DNA of 64,000 nt from Actinoallomurus sp963799975. Lineage in GTDB: Bacteria > Actinomycetota > Actinomycetes > Streptosporangiales > Streptosporangiaceae. The stretch spans positions 1,240,001 to 1,304,000 of the forward strand of contig CAWCZF010000006.1 of assembly GCA_963799975.1 (NCBI GenBank), written 5' to 3'. Within the stretch, counting starts at the first letter, position 1, and each line of letters starts with the position of its first letter. Under the pieces are notes generated by a model. It saw only the letters and a program-made list of their open reading frames with translations. It was not told the DNA's origin and did no database searches. Positions 54,809 through 63,576 of this stretch are shown here, one piece after another. Both the position numbers and the translations under genes were made by a program.

Positions 54809-55282
54809 ATGACCGCTCCTGAGGACATGATCGAGCTCGAGCGGGCCCTGACGCGGATCTCGCACCTCATGACGCGCGCCAAGCAGCACGACCGGACCAT
54901 GGTCGAGGCCGGCGTCGCCGTCGACCGTGCCGGGGCTCCGCTGCTGCGCGTCCTGGCCGACGCGCCGGAGCCGATGCGCCTGGGTGCGCTGGCCGACCGC
55001 CTCGCCGTCGAGGCGCCGCACGTGACGCGGCAGATCCAGCGGCTCGAACGCGCGGGGCTGGTCGAACGCGTGCCCGACCCCGACGACGGCCGGGCCCGGC
55101 GCGTGCGGATCAGCCCCGCGGGCGCCGAGGCGGTGGAGTGCCTGCGCGCGGTCGGCCGGCGCCGGATGGCCGAGGCGCTGGCCGGCTGGTCGGATGAGGA
55201 CCGCCACCGGCTCGCCGTCCTGTGCCACCGGATGGTCGATGACTTCCTGGACCACGCGGAGGAGCACGGGCTGCTCGGCTGA
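54809..55282 (+). CDS. MarR family transcriptional regulator
   Basis: A 157-residue regulator. The winged helix covers APLLRVLADAPEPMRLGALA and VEAPHVTRQIQRLERAGLVE, and the wing is PDPDDGRARRVRIS. Terminal helices form the dimer. It should repress itself and the divergent MFS pump through the palindrome at 54768-54790, and release them when a small molecule binds. Its stop codon is the first unit of a tandem repeat. Confidence 0.9.
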   Translation: MTAPEDMIELERALTRISHLMTRAKQHDRTMVEAGVAVDRAGAPLLRVLADAPEPMRLGALADRLAVEAPHVTRQIQRLERAGLVERVPDPDDGRARRVRISPAGAEAVECLRAVGRRRMAEALAGWSDEDRHRLAVLCHRMVDDFLDHAEEHGLLG

Positions 55283-55346
55283 CCTGCTGACCTGCTGACC
55301 TGCTGACCTGCTGACCTCGCTGCTGACCTGCTGACCTGCTGACTCG
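55279..55346. repeat. 8-bp tandem array starting on the marR stop codon
   Basis: CTGACCTG units in a row (five from 55279 to 55318 with one base change in the last, a 4-base GCTG spacer, then two more and a decayed third). Each unit repeats the TGA stop. It fills the gap before selA. Confidence 0.88.
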
Positions 55347-55399
55347 GCTGTCGGCGGGCCCGCGTGGCGTCGCGCGAGCGGGGGTCATAGGTTGCTGCC

Positions 55400-56683
55400 A
55401 TGGACCCCCGACGCCGCGTGCCGCGTACGGACGCCGTGCTCGCCGATCCCCGGCTCGCCGCCGCGGCGGACCGGCTGGGCCGCGGCGTCGTCAAGGCGGC
55501 CGTCGCCGGGGCGCAGGAACGCGCGCGCGCCGGTGACCTGCCGCCCGAGGGCGTGGCGGACGCCGCCGTGGCCGGGCTGCCCGCGACCGCCGCGAGCCTG
55601 CGGCCGGTGGTCAACGCGACCGGCGTGCTGCTGCACACCAACCTCGGCCGCGCCCCGCTGTCGGCCGCCGCGCGCGACGCCGTGACCGCCGCCGCGGGCT
55701 GCACGGACGTGGAGTTCGACCTGGACTCCGGACAACGGGACCGGCGCGGCCGCGGCGCGCTCGCGGCCCTCGCCGCGGCGTGCCCGGCGGCCGAGGCCGT
55801 GCACGTGGTGAACAACAACGCCGCCGCGCTCGTGCTCGCCGCCACCGTCCTGGCCCAGGACCGGGAGATCGTGATCAGCCGGGGCGAGATGGTGGAGATC
55901 GGCGACGGGTTCCGGCTGCCCGCGCTGCTCGCCTCGACCGGCGCGCGGCTGCGCGAGGTCGGCACCACCAACCGTACGACGGCCGCCGACTACGCCGAGG
56001 CGGTCGGCGACGCGACCGGGTTCGTGCTCAAGGTGCATCCGTCCAACTTCCGCATCGAGGGGTTCACCGCGCAGGCGGCCGTACGCGACCTCGCCGGGCT
56101 GGGCGTGCCCGTCGTCGCCGACATCGGCTCGGGCCTGCTCGCGCCCGAGCCGGTGCTGCCGGACGAGCCGGACGCGGCCACGGTCCTGTCCGAGGGCGCC
56201 GACCTGGTCACCGCCAGCGGCGACAAGCTGCTCGGCGGCCCGCAGGCCGGTCTGCTGCTCGGCCGGTCCGCACTGGTCGACCGGCTGCGACGGCACCCGC
56301 TCGCCCGCGCCCTGCGGGTCGACAAGCTCACGCTGGCCGCGCTCGAGGCGTCCCTGCGAGGCCCGGAGACGCCGACCGCCCGCGCCCTGCACACCGGAGT
56401 CGCGGGCCTGCGGGCGCGCGCCGCACGCCTCGCCGGACAGCTCTCCGCCTACGACGCCGTCGCGGTCGACTCGACCGCACGCGTCGGCGGCGGAGGCGCG
56501 CCCGGCGTCGGGCTGCCCAGCGCGGCGGTCAGCCTGCCGGAGACCTGCGCCGTGCCGCTGCGCCGCGCGGGCGTCGTGGGGCGGACCGAGGACGGGCGCC
56601 TGCTCCTGGACCTGCGCGCCGTACCCGACGACGTCGACCTCGCCGCGCGCGTACGCGAGGCCCTCGACGGAGAGCGGCGCTAG
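55400..56683 (+). CDS. selA: L-seryl-tRNA(Sec) selenium transferase SelA
   Basis: A 427-residue PLP enzyme that converts Ser-tRNA(Sec) to Sec-tRNA(Sec) with selenophosphate. Family blocks include VVNATGVLLHTNLGRAPLS, HVVNNNAAALVLAA, LREVGTTNRTTAADY, VHPSNFRIEGFT and DIGSGLL. The PLP lysine is K276 in TASGDKLLGGPQAG. Full length for bacterial SelA. Its TAG overlaps the GTG of selB, so the two form an operon. Confidence 0.95.
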   Translation: MDPRRRVPRTDAVLADPRLAAAADRLGRGVVKAAVAGAQERARAGDLPPEGVADAAVAGLPATAASLRPVVNATGVLLHTNLGRAPLSAAARDAVTAAAGCTDVEFDLDSGQRDRRGRGALAALAAACPAAEAVHVVNNNAAALVLAATVLAQDREIVISRGEMVEIGDGFRLPALLASTGARLREVGTTNRTTAADYAEAVGDATGFVLKVHPSNFRIEGFTAQAAVRDLAGLGVPVVADIGSGLLAPEPVLPDEPDAATVLSEGADLVTASGDKLLGGPQAGLLLGRSALVDRLRRHPLARALRVDKLTLAALEASLRGPETPTARALHTGVAGLRARAARLAGQLSAYDAVAVDSTARVGGGGAPGVGLPSAAVSLPETCAVPLRRAGVVGRTEDGRLLLDLRAVPDDVDLAARVREALDGERR

Positions 56684-58423
56684 TGCACGTCGTCGCCACC
56701 GCCGGGCACGTCGACCACGGCAAGTCGACGCTCGTCCGCGCCCTCACCGGGATGGAGCCCGACCGCTGGGCCGAAGAGCGCCGCCGCGGCATGACCATCG
56801 ACCTGGGCTTCGCCTGGACGCGCCTGGAGACGGGGGAGCCGCTCGCGTTCGTGGACGTGCCGGGACACGAGCGGTTCGTCACGAACATGCTCGCCGGCGT
56901 CGGCCCCGTCCCGGCGGTCATGGTCGTCGTGGCCGCCGACGAGGGCTGGATGCCGCAGTCCGCCGAGCACCTCGCCGCCGCCGACGCGCTCGGCGTACGG
57001 CACGGCCTGCTCGTCGTCACCCGCTCCGACCGCGCCGATCCCGCCGCGGCCCTCGCCCAGGCGCGCGCCGAACTCGCCCGCACCACGCTCGGCGGCGCCC
57101 CGGCGGTCGCGGTCAGCGGCGTCACCGGAGCCGGCCTGCCGGACCTGCGGGCGGCGCTGGACCGGCTGGCCGCCCGGCTGCCCGCGCCGGACCCGGCCGC
57201 GCACGTACGCCTCTGGATCGACCGGGCGTTCACCGTACGCGGCAGCGGCACGGTCGTCACCGGCACGCTGTCCGCCGGCACCCTGCGCACCGGCGGAGAG
57301 CTGCTCCTCGACGGCCGCCCGGTGCGCGTGCGCGGGCTGCAGACGCTCAAGGAGACCGCCGCCGAGGTCGCGGGCGTCGCCCGCGTCGCGGTCAACCTGC
57401 GCGGCGTCGACCGCGGCGACGTCTCACGCGGCATGGCGCTCACCGACGACGGCTGGACCCCGGCCACCCTGGTCGACGTGCGCGTCGAGGACGCGGACCG
57501 GCTGCCGCGCGAGCCGGTCCTGCACCTCGGGTCTGCCGCCGTGCCGGTGCGGCTGCGCCCGCTCGGCCGCGACGCGGCGCGTCTCACGCTCGCCCGGCCG
57601 CTGCCGCTGCACATCGGCGACCGGCTGCTGCTGCGCGACCCCGGCGCACGCCGCGTCGCGGGCGCGGACGTCCTCGACGTACGCCCGCCGGCCCTGCGAC
57701 GGCGCGGCGCGGCCGCCGACCGCGCACGCGCGCTCGCCGCCGGGGTGCCCTCGGCCGCCGACGTCATCCGGCGGCACGGCCTGATCCGCCGCGCCGAGCT
57801 GGCCGCCATGGGCCTGGAACCGGACGCCGAGCCGGTGGCCGGCGACTGGCTCGCCGACCCGGCCCACTGGTCGGCGCTGCGGCGACGGCTCGCCGAGGAG
57901 GCAGCCCGGCACGCCGCCGCCGACCCGCTCGAACCCGGCCTGCCGGTCGAGGCGGCACGCGCCCTGCTCGAACTCCCCGACCGCCGCCTCGTCGACGCGC
58001 TCGCGCGGCCGCCCCTGCGCCTCGCATCGGGCCGGGTACACGCGACCGCCGCCGCGGGCCTGCCCGCCCTGCCCGCCCCGGTCGCCGAGGCCGTCCGGCA
58101 CCTGGCCGCGGACCTGGGCGACCGCCCGTTCCGCGCGCCGGAGGCCGGCCGGCTCGCCGAGCTGGGACTGACCGGCCGCGCGCTGGCCGCCGCCGTACGC
58201 GCGGGCGCGCTGCTGCGGATCGCCGAGGGGATCGTGCTGCTGCCGGGCGCGGACGCCGCGGCGGCGCGCGTCCTCGCCGCGCTGCCGCAGCCGTTCACGG
58301 TGCAGCGAGGCCCGGCGCGCGCTGGACACCAGCCGCCGGGTCGCCGTCCCGCTGCTCGAACACCTCGACCGCCGGCACCTCACCGAACGCGACGGCGACG
58401 CCCGCCGTACGCTCACGTCCTGA
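56683..58423 (+). CDS. selB: Selenocysteine elongation factor SelB, frameshifted near the 3' end
   Basis: A GTPase that brings Sec-tRNA to UGA codons next to a SECIS. The G1 motif is AGHVDHGKST (8-16), followed by DVPGHERFV and the EF-Tu-like beta-barrel domains. Winged-helix repeats fill the C terminus. At 58303 one extra C shifts the frame. With that base removed the protein continues FTVSEARRALDTSRRVAVPL to RRTLTS and stops at 58423, a normal SelB end of about 579 residues. As written, the frame instead runs on to 58674 through the next gene. The shift lies in the last winged helix, which binds the SECIS. Confidence 0.88.
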
Positions 58424-58451
58424 ACGCTCCGTACCGTCGGGAGGGACCGGA

Positions 58452-58763
58452 ATGGCCGAGGAGACCGCGGCACCCAGGGTCGTGCGCAACGAGGAGGAGC
58501 ACCGGTACGAGGCGTGGTCCGGCGAGGCGCTCGCCGGCGTCGCCGCCTACCGCGAGCGCGGCGACCGCACCGTCTTCACCCACACCGAGGTCGAGGCGGC
58601 GTTCGAGGGCAAGGGCGTCGCCAAGGCACTGGCCGCCGCCGCCCTCGACGACGTCGTACGGCGCGGCCGGGTGATCGTCCCGCTGTGCCCGTTCATCGCC
58701 GACTACCTGAGCAAACACCCCGAGTACGACGAGCACGTGCGCCGTCCCGACAACGGCCGATGA
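58452..58763 (+). CDS. Small GNAT-like N-acetyltransferase (YjdJ/NATD1 type)
   Basis: A 103-residue single-domain protein. TVFTHTEVEAAFEGKGVAKALA is the acetyl-CoA-binding stretch of the small Gcn5-like YjdJ family, and VPLCPFIADYLSKHPEY is its typical end. The substrate is unknown. ATG 58452 begins the homology. It starts 28 bases after the restored end of selB. Confidence 0.82.
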   Translation: MAEETAAPRVVRNEEEHRYEAWSGEALAGVAAYRERGDRTVFTHTEVEAAFEGKGVAKALAAAALDDVVRRGRVIVPLCPFIADYLSKHPEYDEHVRRPDNGR

Positions 58764-58770
58764 GCCGAAA

Positions 58771-58786
58771 ACCGGTTGAAACCGGT
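58771..58786. promoter_or_regulatory. Inverted repeat upstream of rtcB
   Basis: ACCGGTT and AACCGGT around GA, in the short gap between the acetyltransferase and rtcB; GAAACCGGT is also partly repeated. It is a possible operator, or the stem of a weak terminator. Confidence 0.35.
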
Positions 58787-58843
58787 GATCGTTTCCTGGC
58801 GTCATAGACCCGGCACACCGGACGTTTCGGAGAGGAGATGGTG

Positions 58844-60034
58844 ATGCCGTACACACTGCGGGGCGGTCACGTCCCGATCCGGATGTGGACCGACCCCGCC
58901 GGCGTCGAGTCGGGCGCGCTGGACCAGCTTCGCAACGTCTCCAACCTGCCGTGGGTGCACGGCGTCGCGGTCATGCCGGACGTGCACTACGGCAAGGGCG
59001 CGACGGTCGGCTCGGTCATCGCGATGCGGGACGCCGTGGCACCGGCCGCGGTCGGCGTGGACATCGGCTGCGGCATGACCGCGGTCAAGTCCAGCCTCAC
59101 CGTCGAGGACCTGCCCGAGGACCTGAGCCGCCTGCGCGCCAGGATCGAGAAGGCGGTGCCGGTCGGCCGCGGCGCGCACAAGACGGCGGTCGACCCCTCG
59201 GCGGTGCCGGGTCTGAAGGAGCGCGGCTGGTATGAGTTCTGGAAGGCCTACGACGACCTCGCACCGGTCGCCCGGTCCCGCCGGGGCCGCGCGACCTCCC
59301 AGCTCGGCACGCTGGGCTCGGGCAACCACTTCCTGGAGGTGTGCGCGGACGCCGACGGCGCGGTGTGGCTCGTGCTGCACTCGGGTTCGCGCAACATCGG
59401 CAAGGAACTGGCCGAGCACCACATCGAGGCCGCGATGCGTCTGCCGCACAACCAGGACCTGCCCGACCGCGACCTGGCCGTGTTCGTCAACGGGACGCGC
59501 AAGATGGAGGAGTACCGCCGGGACCTGTTCTGGGCCCAGGACTACGCACGCCGCAACCGCGCCGTGATGATGGCCCTCACCCAGAACGTCGTCTCGCGGT
59601 TCTTCGCCGGCAAGCGCGTCCGCTGGGAGGAGGTCATCTCCTGCCACCACAACTACGTCGCGGAGGAGACCTACGACGGCGTCGAACTCCTCGTCACCCG
59701 CAAGGGCGCGATCCGCGCGGGCGAGGGCGACCTGGGCATCATCCCGGGCTCGATGGCGACGGGCACCTACATCGTCCGCGGCCTCGGCAACGAGAGCGCC
59801 TTCAACTCGGCCTCACACGGCGCGGGCCGCCGCATGAGCCGTACGAAGGCTAAGAAGTCCTTCACGGTCGAGGACCTGATCGAGCAGACCAGGGGAGTCG
59901 AGTGCCGCAAGGACTCCGGAGTGATCGATGAGATCCCGGGCGCGTACAAGGACATCGAGTCCGTGATCGAGGCGCAGACCGACCTCGTGGAGGTCGTGGC
60001 CCACCTGCGCCAGCTCGTCTGCGTCAAGGGCTGA
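58844..60034 (+). CDS. rtcB: RNA-splicing ligase RtcB
   Basis: A 396-residue GTP-dependent RNA ligase that joins 2',3'-cyclic-phosphate or 3'-phosphate ends to 5'-OH ends. Mn-binding and catalytic blocks are MPDVHYGKGATVG, VGVDIGCGM, LGSGNHF and HSGSRN; the guanylated histidine is H325 in SASHGAGRRMSR. ATG 58844 is preferred over 58838 because GGAGAGGAG ends right at the latter. No rtcR or rtcA is adjacent, so its role here is probably RNA repair. Confidence 0.93.
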   Translation: MPYTLRGGHVPIRMWTDPAGVESGALDQLRNVSNLPWVHGVAVMPDVHYGKGATVGSVIAMRDAVAPAAVGVDIGCGMTAVKSSLTVEDLPEDLSRLRARIEKAVPVGRGAHKTAVDPSAVPGLKERGWYEFWKAYDDLAPVARSRRGRATSQLGTLGSGNHFLEVCADADGAVWLVLHSGSRNIGKELAEHHIEAAMRLPHNQDLPDRDLAVFVNGTRKMEEYRRDLFWAQDYARRNRAVMMALTQNVVSRFFAGKRVRWEEVISCHHNYVAEETYDGVELLVTRKGAIRAGEGDLGIIPGSMATGTYIVRGLGNESAFNSASHGAGRRMSRTKAKKSFTVEDLIEQTRGVECRKDSGVIDEIPGAYKDIESVIEAQTDLVEVVAHLRQLVCVKG

Positions 60035-60036
60035 CC

Positions 60037-60070
60037 GCCGGCGGCGTTCCCACGCGGGGGCGCCGCCGGC
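60037..60070 (+). terminator. Hairpin after rtcB
   Basis: GCCGGCGGCG (60037-60046) and its complement (60061-60070) with a 14-base loop start two bases after the rtcB stop. Likely terminator. Confidence 0.65.
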
Positions 60071-60266
60071 TCGTCCGCGCCGTGGTCACGAGGCGAACGG
60101 GCTCCCGCAGAGTCATCCACAGCCTCCCGCGCCCCTTCCCCCTCGCCGAGCACCCGGCTGGACAATGGAAGTGGGGTCGCCGCCCCCAGGGCGGGCGGGG
60201 ACCGCACGGGAAACCGCACGGAAAGGTGGTTGGCGGAGACGTGCGCTCGTCCGGCACCATGTCCGG

Positions 60267-60755
60267 GTGCTGATCAGGGAAGCCACCACGGACGACTGGG
60301 CCGCCATCTGGCCCTTCTTCCGCCGGATCGTCGCCGCCGGTGAGACCTTCACCTATCCGGTCGACCTGGACGAGGAACAGGGCCGCGACTGGTGGCTCCT
60401 GCCGGCCCCGGACCGTACGGTCGTGGCCGTCGAGGAGACCGGCACGGTCCTGGGCACCGCCAAGATGAACAACAACCAGTGGGGCAACGGCGCGCACGTC
60501 GCGAGCGCGAGCTACATGGTCGACCCGGCACACTCCGGGTGCGGCGTTGGCCGGTCGCTGTGCGAGTACACGCTGGAATGGGCGCGTACGGCGGGATTTC
60601 GCGCGATGCAGTTCAACGCGGTCGTGGCGACGAACGTGCACGCGGTGGCGCTGTACCGGTCCCTCGGCTTCGCGGTGGTGGGGACGGTGCCCGAAGGCTT
60701 CCACCACCCGGCCGAGGGCTACGTCGGGCTGCACGTCATGCACCGCGACCTCTGA
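60267..60755 (+). CDS. GNAT acetyltransferase
   Basis: A 162-residue GNAT. MVDPAHSGCGVGRSLCEYTLEW is the acetyl-CoA pyrophosphate-binding loop, and FNAVVATNVHAVALYRSLGF the later conserved block. The EGFHHPAEGYVGLHVMHRDL end resembles phosphinothricin/amino-acid N-acetyltransferase-like proteins. GTG 60267 starts homology; the site upstream is weak. Convergent with the lipase gene. Confidence 0.82.
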   Translation: MLIREATTDDWAAIWPFFRRIVAAGETFTYPVDLDEEQGRDWWLLPAPDRTVVAVEETGTVLGTAKMNNNQWGNGAHVASASYMVDPAHSGCGVGRSLCEYTLEWARTAGFRAMQFNAVVATNVHAVALYRSLGFAVVGTVPEGFHHPAEGYVGLHVMHRDL

Positions 60756-60784
60756 GATCGAGCGGCGGAGGGCGGACGGCGCGG

Positions 60785-61576
60785 TCAGCCCGGCAGGCGG
60801 CTCTCCACGAAGCCGGTGACGGCGGCCAGGACCTCGTCCCTGTTGGTCTCGTTGAACACCTCGTGGCGGGCGTCCGGATAGACGATCTCCGCCAGGTCCT
60901 CGCCGCGGATCTCCTCGATGCCCCCGCGGGTCCCGCTCAGCGGCACCAGCTCGTCGGCCGCGCCGTGCACCCACAGCGTCGGCAGCGCGCCCAGCCGCCC
61001 GCCGCCGGCGATCGCGGTCAGGCAGCGGTCGAACGCCTCGACCGTCTCGCGGCGGAACGGGCCGTGCCACACGAGCGGGTCGGCGGAGTACGCCTCGCCG
61101 ACGGACAGGTCGCGCGACAGCGTCGCCGGGTCGATCGGAATGTCGGGGATCTCCTCCATGTCGAGCAGCGCCTTGACCGGCCCCCAGCGCCCGAGCACCG
61201 GCCCCGACAGCACCAGCGCCGCGAGGCCCGCGCCGTACCGCTGGGCGTACCGGGCGGCGATCATCCCGCCCATCGAGTGGCCGATCAGCACGACTGGCAC
61301 GCCGGGGTGGCGGGTACGCGCATGCTCCTCGACGGTGTGCAGGTCGGTGACGACCTCCTCGAAGTCCGGCACGAGGGCGCGCTCGCCCCCGGACCGGCCG
61401 TGCCCGATGTGGTCGGGCCCGTACACCGCCGCTCCGTGCCGCCGCAGCGTGTCCGCGACGTACTCGTAGCGTCCGATGTGCTCTCCATAGCCGTGCGCGA
61501 GCAGGGCGATCCAGCCGGGCGTCTCGGCCGGCCACTCGCGGACGACGACGTCTTCGCGTTCGCCGGAGAATTCCAT
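60785..61576 (-). CDS. Alpha/beta hydrolase, monoacylglycerol-lipase type
   Basis: A 263-residue serine hydrolase. LAHGYGEHIGRYEYVADTL and GPDHIGHGRSGG are signatures of the monoglyceride lipase group, the nucleophile Ser is in GHSMGGM, and the acid and His are in VHGAADELVP and DARHEVFNE. ATG 61576 follows GAGGTC; a longer form from GTG 61633 is possible. No signal peptide. Divergent from moaA. Confidence 0.83.
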   Translation of the reverse strand: MEFSGEREDVVVREWPAETPGWIALLAHGYGEHIGRYEYVADTLRRHGAAVYGPDHIGHGRSGGERALVPDFEEVVTDLHTVEEHARTRHPGVPVVLIGHSMGGMIAARYAQRYGAGLAALVLSGPVLGRWGPVKALLDMEEIPDIPIDPATLSRDLSVGEAYSADPLVWHGPFRRETVEAFDRCLTAIAGGGRLGALPTLWVHGAADELVPLSGTRGGIEEIRGEDLAEIVYPDARHEVFNETNRDEVLAAVTGFVESRLPG

Positions 61577-61678
61577 GACCTCATGATCGGTGCGGCCGGA
61601 CGGGAACACCAGGTCCGTGCTCGTCACCGACACGACATAGGCTGGGTGGTACGGCGGTTACCGAGGAGGCATATCCAA

Positions 61679-62662
61679 TTGCTGGTCGACGGCTTCGGCC
61701 GGGTGGCGACCGACCTGCGGGTCTCGCTCACCGACCGCTGCAATCTGCGCTGCTCCTACTGCATGCCGCCCGAAGGGCTGGACTGGCTGCCCAAGCCCGA
61801 GCTGCTCACCGATGATGAGGTCGTACGGCTCGTCGGCATCGGCGTCGGGCGGCTCGGCATCACCGAGGTCCGCTACACCGGCGGCGAGCCGCTGCTGCGC
61901 CGAAACCTGACCGGCATCGTGGCGCGCACCGCCGGGCTGGGCGCCGAGGTGTCGCTGACCACCAACGGCATCGGGCTGGCGCGCCTGGCCGCGCCGCTCG
62001 CCGAGGCCGGGCTGCATCGGGTCAACGTCTCCCTCGACACGCTCGACCGCGCGACCTTCAAGCGCCTCGCCCGCCGCGACCGGCTCGCGGACGTCCTCGC
62101 GGGCATGGCCGCCGCCCAGCGCGCCGGACTGCGCCCGGTCAAGGTCAACACCGTCCTCATGCGCGGCGTGAACGACCACGAGGCCGCGGCGCTGCTGGCG
62201 TACTGCCTGGAGCACGGCTATGAGCTCCGCTTCATCGAGCAGATGCCGCTCGACGCCCAGCACGGCTGGAGCCGCGACGGCATGGTCACCGCCGAGGAGA
62301 TCCTCGACCGGCTCTCGGCCGCCTACGACCTGGCGCCCGACGACGCGCGTGAGCGGGGCAGCGCACCCGCCGAACGGTTCCGCGTCGGCGACGGCCCGGC
62401 GACGGTCGGCGTCATCGCCGCGGTGACCCGGCCGTTCTGCGGCGCCTGCGACCGCGTGCGGCTGACCGCCGACGGCCAGATCCGCAACTGCCTGTTCGCC
62501 CGCGAGGAGTCGGACCTGCGCGCCGCGCTGCGCACGGGGGCCTCCGACGACGAACTGGCCGCGCGCTGGGCCGCCGCGGTCGCCGCCAAGCGCCCTGGGC
62601 ACGGCATCGACGATCCGAGTTTCCTGCAGCCCACGCGTCCGATGTCGGCCATCGGCGGGTAG
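61679..62662 (+). CDS. moaA: GTP 3',8-cyclase MoaA
   Basis: A 327-residue radical-SAM enzyme for the first step of molybdenum cofactor synthesis. The N-terminal cluster is C21, C25 and C28 (DRCNLRCSYCMPPEG), with TGGEPLLR for SAM binding. The C-terminal cluster Cys are in PFCGACDRVRL and RNCLF. The protein ends in the Gly-Gly pair needed for activity. TTG 61679 follows GAGGAGG. The pathway feeds the cofactor of the formate dehydrogenase at 25 kb. Confidence 0.94.
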   Translation: MLVDGFGRVATDLRVSLTDRCNLRCSYCMPPEGLDWLPKPELLTDDEVVRLVGIGVGRLGITEVRYTGGEPLLRRNLTGIVARTAGLGAEVSLTTNGIGLARLAAPLAEAGLHRVNVSLDTLDRATFKRLARRDRLADVLAGMAAAQRAGLRPVKVNTVLMRGVNDHEAAALLAYCLEHGYELRFIEQMPLDAQHGWSRDGMVTAEEILDRLSAAYDLAPDDARERGSAPAERFRVGDGPATVGVIAAVTRPFCGACDRVRLTADGQIRNCLFAREESDLRAALRTGASDDELAARWAAAVAAKRPGHGIDDPSFLQPTRPMSAIGG

Positions 62663-62672
62663 AAAGGACGGC

Positions 62673-62984
62673 GTGACCGAGCAGCCGCACGAACACCGGG
62701 TCGAGATCACCGTCCCCCCGGACCACGAGGTCGGTGTGCACGCCGGCTTCGCCTCGGTGTGGCGCACGCGGGACTCCTTCGTGATCGACTTCTCCACCGA
62801 GGTGCGCCCGGCGGAGGTGGCCGAAGACGCCGACAGCGGCGCGCACTACCTCCACGTCCCGGCACGTGTCGTGGCGCGCGTGCGCATCCCGCCCGGTCAG
62901 GTCTGGGAGCTGATGAAGGCGCTCGAGCAGAACCTCAGCGCGTACGAGCGGGACAACGCCGGAAGCGCCCATGACGAGTCCTGA
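62673..62984 (+). CDS. DUF3467 protein
   Basis: A 103-residue soluble protein. The block FVIDFSTEVRP and the end YLHVPARVVARVRIPPGQVW are those of DUF3467, whose function is unknown. It starts 11 bases after moaA and overlaps mobA by 14 bases, so it belongs to this molybdenum-cofactor operon and may act with it. Confidence 0.7.
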   Translation: MTEQPHEHRVEITVPPDHEVGVHAGFASVWRTRDSFVIDFSTEVRPAEVAEDADSGAHYLHVPARVVARVRIPPGQVWELMKALEQNLSAYERDNAGSAHDES

Positions 62985-63576
62985 GTACGACGCCGTGGTG
63001 CTCGCCGGTGGGGGAGCGCGGCGGCTGGGCGGTGCCGACAAACCGGGCCTGGTGGTCGGCGGGCGTCCGCTGGTGACCTGGGTCGCCGCGGCGGTCGCCG
63101 ACGCGGCCCGGCTCGTGGTCGTGGGCCCCGAGCGTCCCGAGCTGCCGGCCGCGATCCGCGTACGCGAGGATCCGCCGGGCGGCGGCCCGGTCCCCGCCCT
63201 GCGCGCCGGACTGGCCGTCGTACGCGCGCCGCAGGTGGCCGTGCTGGCCGCCGACCTGCCGTTCCTGCGGCCGCTCCACGTCGCCGCACTGCGCCGCAGC
63301 GCGTACGGGCGGGCCGGGGCCGTGCTGGTCGACACGGACGGGCGGCCGCAGTGGCTCACCGGGGTCTGGCGCACCGCGGACCTGCTCACCGCGCTCGCCG
63401 CCTTCGGCGAGGCGAGCGGTGAGGCCAGTGGTGAGGCCCGCGGCGCCTCGCTCCGCAGGCTGATGAACCCGCTCGATCCGGCGCTCGTACGCCTCGCGGG
63501 GCCCGCGTGGTACGACTGCGACACGCCCTCCGACGTCGAGACGGCGTCCCGGATGATCGAGGAGAACAGTGCTTGA
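62971..63576 (+). CDS. mobA: Molybdenum cofactor guanylyltransferase MobA-like
   Basis: A 201-residue nucleotidyltransferase. The GTP-binding signature LAGGGARRLGGADKPGL is near residue 12, PGGGPVPALRAGL follows, and LAADLPFL holds the metal-binding Asp. It would attach GMP to molybdopterin, making the MGD cofactor that formate dehydrogenases require. ATG 62971 overlaps the DUF3467 gene, and its own stop overlaps the next start. Confidence 0.88.
   Translation: MTSPEYDAVVLAGGGARRLGGADKPGLVVGGRPLVTWVAAAVADAARLVVVGPERPELPAAIRVREDPPGGGPVPALRAGLAVVRAPQVAVLAADLPFLRPLHVAALRRSAYGRAGAVLVDTDGRPQWLTGVWRTADLLTALAAFGEASGEASGEARGASLRRLMNPLDPALVRLAGPAWYDCDTPSDVETASRMIEENSA

Noticed and set aside
55279..55346. 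CRISPR-like array
   Set aside because: Units are 8 bp with no spacers; it is a simple tandem repeat.
58424..58674. C-terminal extension of SelB in the unshifted frame
   Set aside because: It is low-complexity Arg/Pro sequence overlapping the next gene; the shifted frame gives the true SelB end.
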